Source: an uncultured Pseudomonadota bacterium
GTDB lineage: Bacteria > Pseudomonadota > Gammaproteobacteria > Steroidobacterales > Steroidobacteraceae
Reading direction: 5' to 3'
DNA: 64,000 nt
Assembly: GCA_903884105.1 (NCBI GenBank)
Contig: CAISDJ010000073.1
Location: 46,566 to 110,565, forward strand
Position numbers and translations under genes: made by a program. The number at the start of each line of letters is the position of its first letter. Position 1 is the first letter of the stretch. The notes beneath the pieces are model-generated. The model worked only from the letters and a program-made list of their open reading frames with translations. It ran no database searches and was not told the DNA's origin. Below, piece after piece: positions 61,707 to 64,000 of this stretch.

Positions 61707-64000
61707 ATGTCTCCGTCTGATGAGACTGAATTCCGTCGCGCAGCCGGCCAACAACCAAGCACTGGCGTGAGCGGGCACGGCCTTGCAGTCGGGAATATCC
61801 TGAGAGCGGCAGTGCTCACCTGCGCAAGCTTGATTGCTGCGTGCGGCGGTGGCGGTGATGGTCAGGCCGGCACCTCGGCGAGCTCTCCCGCTCCCGCACC
61901 CACGCTGACCTTGAGCGCCTCGCCCACCAGCGTGGCGAGCGGCGGCGCGTCCACGCTGACGTGGTCGAGCGCCAATGCCACGAACTGCACTGCTTCGGGA
62001 AACTGGTCGGGAAGCCAGATAGTCAACGGCTCGACTTCGACCGGGCCGCTGACCGCCAGTGCGAGCTACACGCTTGCCTGCACCGGCGCGGGCGGCAGCG
62101 TCACGCAGAACGTCAATGTGACCATTGATCCGCCCACGCTCACTCTGGTTGCCTCGCCCACGACCGTCGTCAGCGGTGGGTCATCCACGCTGACGTGGTC
62201 GAGTATCAATGCCACGAGCTGTCTGGCATCGGGCGCCTGGTCGGGCAACAAGGCGACCAGTGGCACAGTCTCGACGGGTTCGCTTACGGCGAACTCCACG
62301 TTTACGCTGACCTGTAGCGGACCAGGAGGTACCGCAAGTCCACGCAGCGCCACGATTGCGGTCTCTGCACCCCCTCCTGCGCCAATACTGACGCTGAGCG
62401 CCTCGCCCACCAGTGTGGCGAGCGGCAGTGCGTCCACGCTGACGTGGTCGAGCACCAGTGCCACCAGTTGTCTGGCTTCGGGCGCCTGGTCAGGCAACAA
62501 GACGACCAGTGGCGCCGCCTCCACCGGCGCACTCACCACCAACTCCGCCTTTACGCTGAGCTGCAGCGGTGCCGGGGGCTCTGTCAGTCGCAGCGTCGGC
62601 GTCACCATCCTCGCCGCCCCTACGCTGACCTTGAGCGCCTCGCCCACCAGTGTGGCGAGCGGCAGTGCGTCCACGCTGACGTGGTCGAGCAGCAATGCCA
62701 CCAGCTGCCTGGCTTCGGGCGCGTGGTCAGGAACCAAGACAGTCAGTGGAACCGCCTCCACCGGGGCACTCACTACCAACTCCACCTTTACGCTGAGCTG
62801 CAGCGGACCCGGGGGTAGTGTCAGTCAGACGGCCGTGGTCGCCATTGCGCCGCCCACACTGACCTTGAGCGCCTCGCCCACCAGTGTGGCAAGCGGCAGT
62901 GCGTCCACGCTGACGTGGTCGAGCACCAATGCCACCAGCTGCACCGCCTCGGGTGCTTGGAGCGGTCCCCAGTCACTCAATGGCACCGCCTCAACCGGCG
63001 CACTCACTATCGACTCTACCTTTACGCTCGCTTGCACCGGCACCGGCGGCAGCATCACGCAAAGCGTCATCGTTGTGATTTCCGCGGGAACTCCCGCCCC
63101 AACGCTGACCTTGAGCGCGTCGCCCACCAGCGTGGCAAACGGCAGTGCGTCCACGCTGACATGGTCGAGCACCAATGCCACCAGCTGTACCGCCTCGGGT
63201 GCGTGGAACGGCCCCCAGTCACTCGATGGCACCGTCTCCACCGGCGCACTCACTACCGACTCTACCTTTACGCTGAGCTGCAGCGGACCAGACGGTAGCG
63301 TCACTCAGAGTGCCGTGGTCACCATTGCGCCGCCCACGCTGACCTTGAGCGCTTCACCTACCAGTGTGGCGAGCGGCGGTGCGTCCACGCTGACGTGGTC
63401 GAGCAGCAATGCCACCAGCTGCCTGGCTTCGGGTGCGTGGTCAGGAACCAAGGCGGTCAGTGGCACCGCCTCCACCGGGGCACTCACTACCGACTCCACC
63501 TTTACGCTGAGCTGCAGCGGACCCGGGGGTAGTGTCAGTCAGACGGCCGTGGTCGCCATTGCGCCGCCCACACTGACCTTGAGCGCCTCGCCCACCAGCG
63601 TAGCGAGTGGCAGTGCGTCCACGCTGACATGGACTACCACGAGCGCCTCCAGCTGTACCGCCTCGGGTGCGTGGAGCGGTCCCCAGTCACTCAATGGCAC
63701 CGCCTCAACCGGCGCACTCACGACCGACTCCACCTTTACGCTGAGTTGCAGCGGACCCGGCGGTAGCGTCACTCAGAGTGCCGTGGTCGCCATCGATCCG
63801 CCCACGCTGACCTTGAGTGCCTCGCCCACCAGCGTGGCGAGCGGCAGTGCGTCCACGCTGACGTGGTCGAGCAGCAATGCCACCAGCTGTCTGGCTTCGG
63901 GTGCGTGGTCAGGGACCAAGGCAGTCAGTGGCACCGCTTCCACCGGCGCACTCACCACCGACTCCACCTTTACGCTGAGCTGCAGCGGTGCCGGGGGCTC
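61707..64000 (+). CDS. Ig-like repeat lipoprotein (partial, runs off window)
   Basis: The frame is open from the ATG, 6 bases after the DUF4038 stop, to the window end (764 codons visible). The N-terminal part is long for a lipoprotein signal and ends CASLIAACGGGGDGQ. The rest is a series of domains of 78-83 residues opening LTLSASPTSVASGSASTLTW and containing SCLASGAWSG, STGALTTDSTFTLSC and SGPGGSVSQTAV. Each has two Cys that could pair. Nine copies are visible, the last incomplete. The function is probably a surface stalk or spacer; whatever it carries at its C terminus lies beyond the window. Confidence 0.88.
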   Translation, partial: MSPSDETEFRRAAGQQPSTGVSGHGLAVGNILRAAVLTCASLIAACGGGGDGQAGTSASSPAPAPTLTLSASPTSVASGGASTLTWSSANATNCTASGNWSGSQIVNGSTSTGPLTASASYTLACTGAGGSVTQNVNVTIDPPTLTLVASPTTVVSGGSSTLTWSSINATSCLASGAWSGNKATSGTVSTGSLTANSTFTLTCSGPGGTASPRSATIAVSAPPPAPILTLSASPTSVASGSASTLTWSSTSATSCLASGAWSGNKTTSGAASTGALTTNSAFTLSCSGAGGSVSRSVGVTILAAPTLTLSASPTSVASGSASTLTWSSSNATSCLASGAWSGTKTVSGTASTGALTTNSTFTLSCSGPGGSVSQTAVVAIAPPTLTLSASPTSVASGSASTLTWSSTNATSCTASGAWSGPQSLNGTASTGALTIDSTFTLACTGTGGSITQSVIVVISAGTPAPTLTLSASPTSVANGSASTLTWSSTNATSCTASGAWNGPQSLDGTVSTGALTTDSTFTLSCSGPDGSVTQSAVVTIAPPTLTLSASPTSVASGGASTLTWSSSNATSCLASGAWSGTKAVSGTASTGALTTDSTFTLSCSGPGGSVSQTAVVAIAPPTLTLSASPTSVASGSASTLTWTTTSASSCTASGAWSGPQSLNGTASTGALTTDSTFTLSCSGPGGSVTQSAVVAIDPPTLTLSASPTSVASGSASTLTWSSSNATSCLASGAWSGTKAVSGTASTGALTTDSTFTLSCSGAGG
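61902..64000 (+). repeat. Nine tandem 234-249 bp coding repeats
   Basis: Units begin at about 61902, 62136, 62385, 62622, 62856, 63102, 63336, 63570 and 63804. Most are 234 bases; longer ones carry extra linker codons. Adjacent units are nearly identical at the DNA level, especially the fourth, seventh and ninth and the fifth, sixth and eighth, suggesting recent duplication or gene conversion between alternating repeat types. Confidence 0.92.

Noticed and set aside
62066..63967. Minus-strand open frames with repeated VSVDALPLATLVGEALKVSV-like text
   Set aside because: They are antisense to the Ig-like repeats and recur with the same 234-base period. The plus frame has a start, lipoprotein signal and known domain pattern.

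Overview
The window is high-GC, gene-dense bacterial DNA. I read it as a gammaproteobacterium: it carries a GlrK/QseG/GlrR-type module, XrtA (PEP-CTERM)-type exopolysaccharide genes, VPLPA-CTERM proteins and a two-partner secretion locus. A Nevskia/Steroidobacter/xanthomonad-like source is a guess. I saw no rRNA, tRNA, CRISPR array or intact insertion sequence.

Layout. (1) 1-6.2 kb, minus strand: exopolysaccharide operon of the XrtA type, in transcription order Wza-like export protein, outer-membrane barrel, chain-length protein, tyrosine autokinase, secretion-type ATPase and a WcaF-like acetyltransferase cut by the window edge. A ribbon-helix-helix protein lies upstream. (2) 6.3-8.25 kb: two VPLPA-CTERM surface proteins. 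(3) 8.7-14 kb: five-gene minus-strand operon of a DUF2341-ExbB fusion, ExbD, TonB, a putative porin and a coiled-coil periplasmic protein. (4) 14.2-17.6 kb: Lys/Ala-rich protein, arsenate reductase plus aquaporin pair, PhoD-type phosphatase. (5) 17.7-32.2 kb: TpsA exoprotein of 3427 residues, its TpsB transporter, an unidentified 547-residue exported protein and a third VPLPA-CTERM protein. (6) 32.8-40.5 kb: DsbC-like protein, SrkA kinase, a 23-unit heptamer array, galE and the glrK/qseG/glrR-like operon.

(7) 40.5-59.8 kb, all minus strand, is the most interesting part. A two-module NRPS (C-A-PCP-C-A-PCP-TE) is followed by a cyclic-peptide-type ABC exporter and a phosphopantetheinyl transferase. 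Upstream of it lies a nucleotide-sugar cassette: glucose-1-phosphate cytidylyltransferase, CDP-glucose 4,6-dehydratase, RmlC-like epimerase, class III aminotransferase, PIG-L deacetylase, a SAF-type oxidoreductase, a pyruvyl-transferase-family protein and two paralogous methyltransferases. The remnant of a second aminotransferase sits between the two halves. I infer that the region makes an unusual CDP-linked amino/keto sugar and a small peptide, possibly joined. No glycosyltransferase is visible in it, so the end product is unknown.

(8) 60-64 kb, plus strand: a DUF4038-type glycosidase-like lipoprotein and a repeat lipoprotein running off the right edge. The two share a small Ig-like domain, present once in the first and at least nine times in the second.
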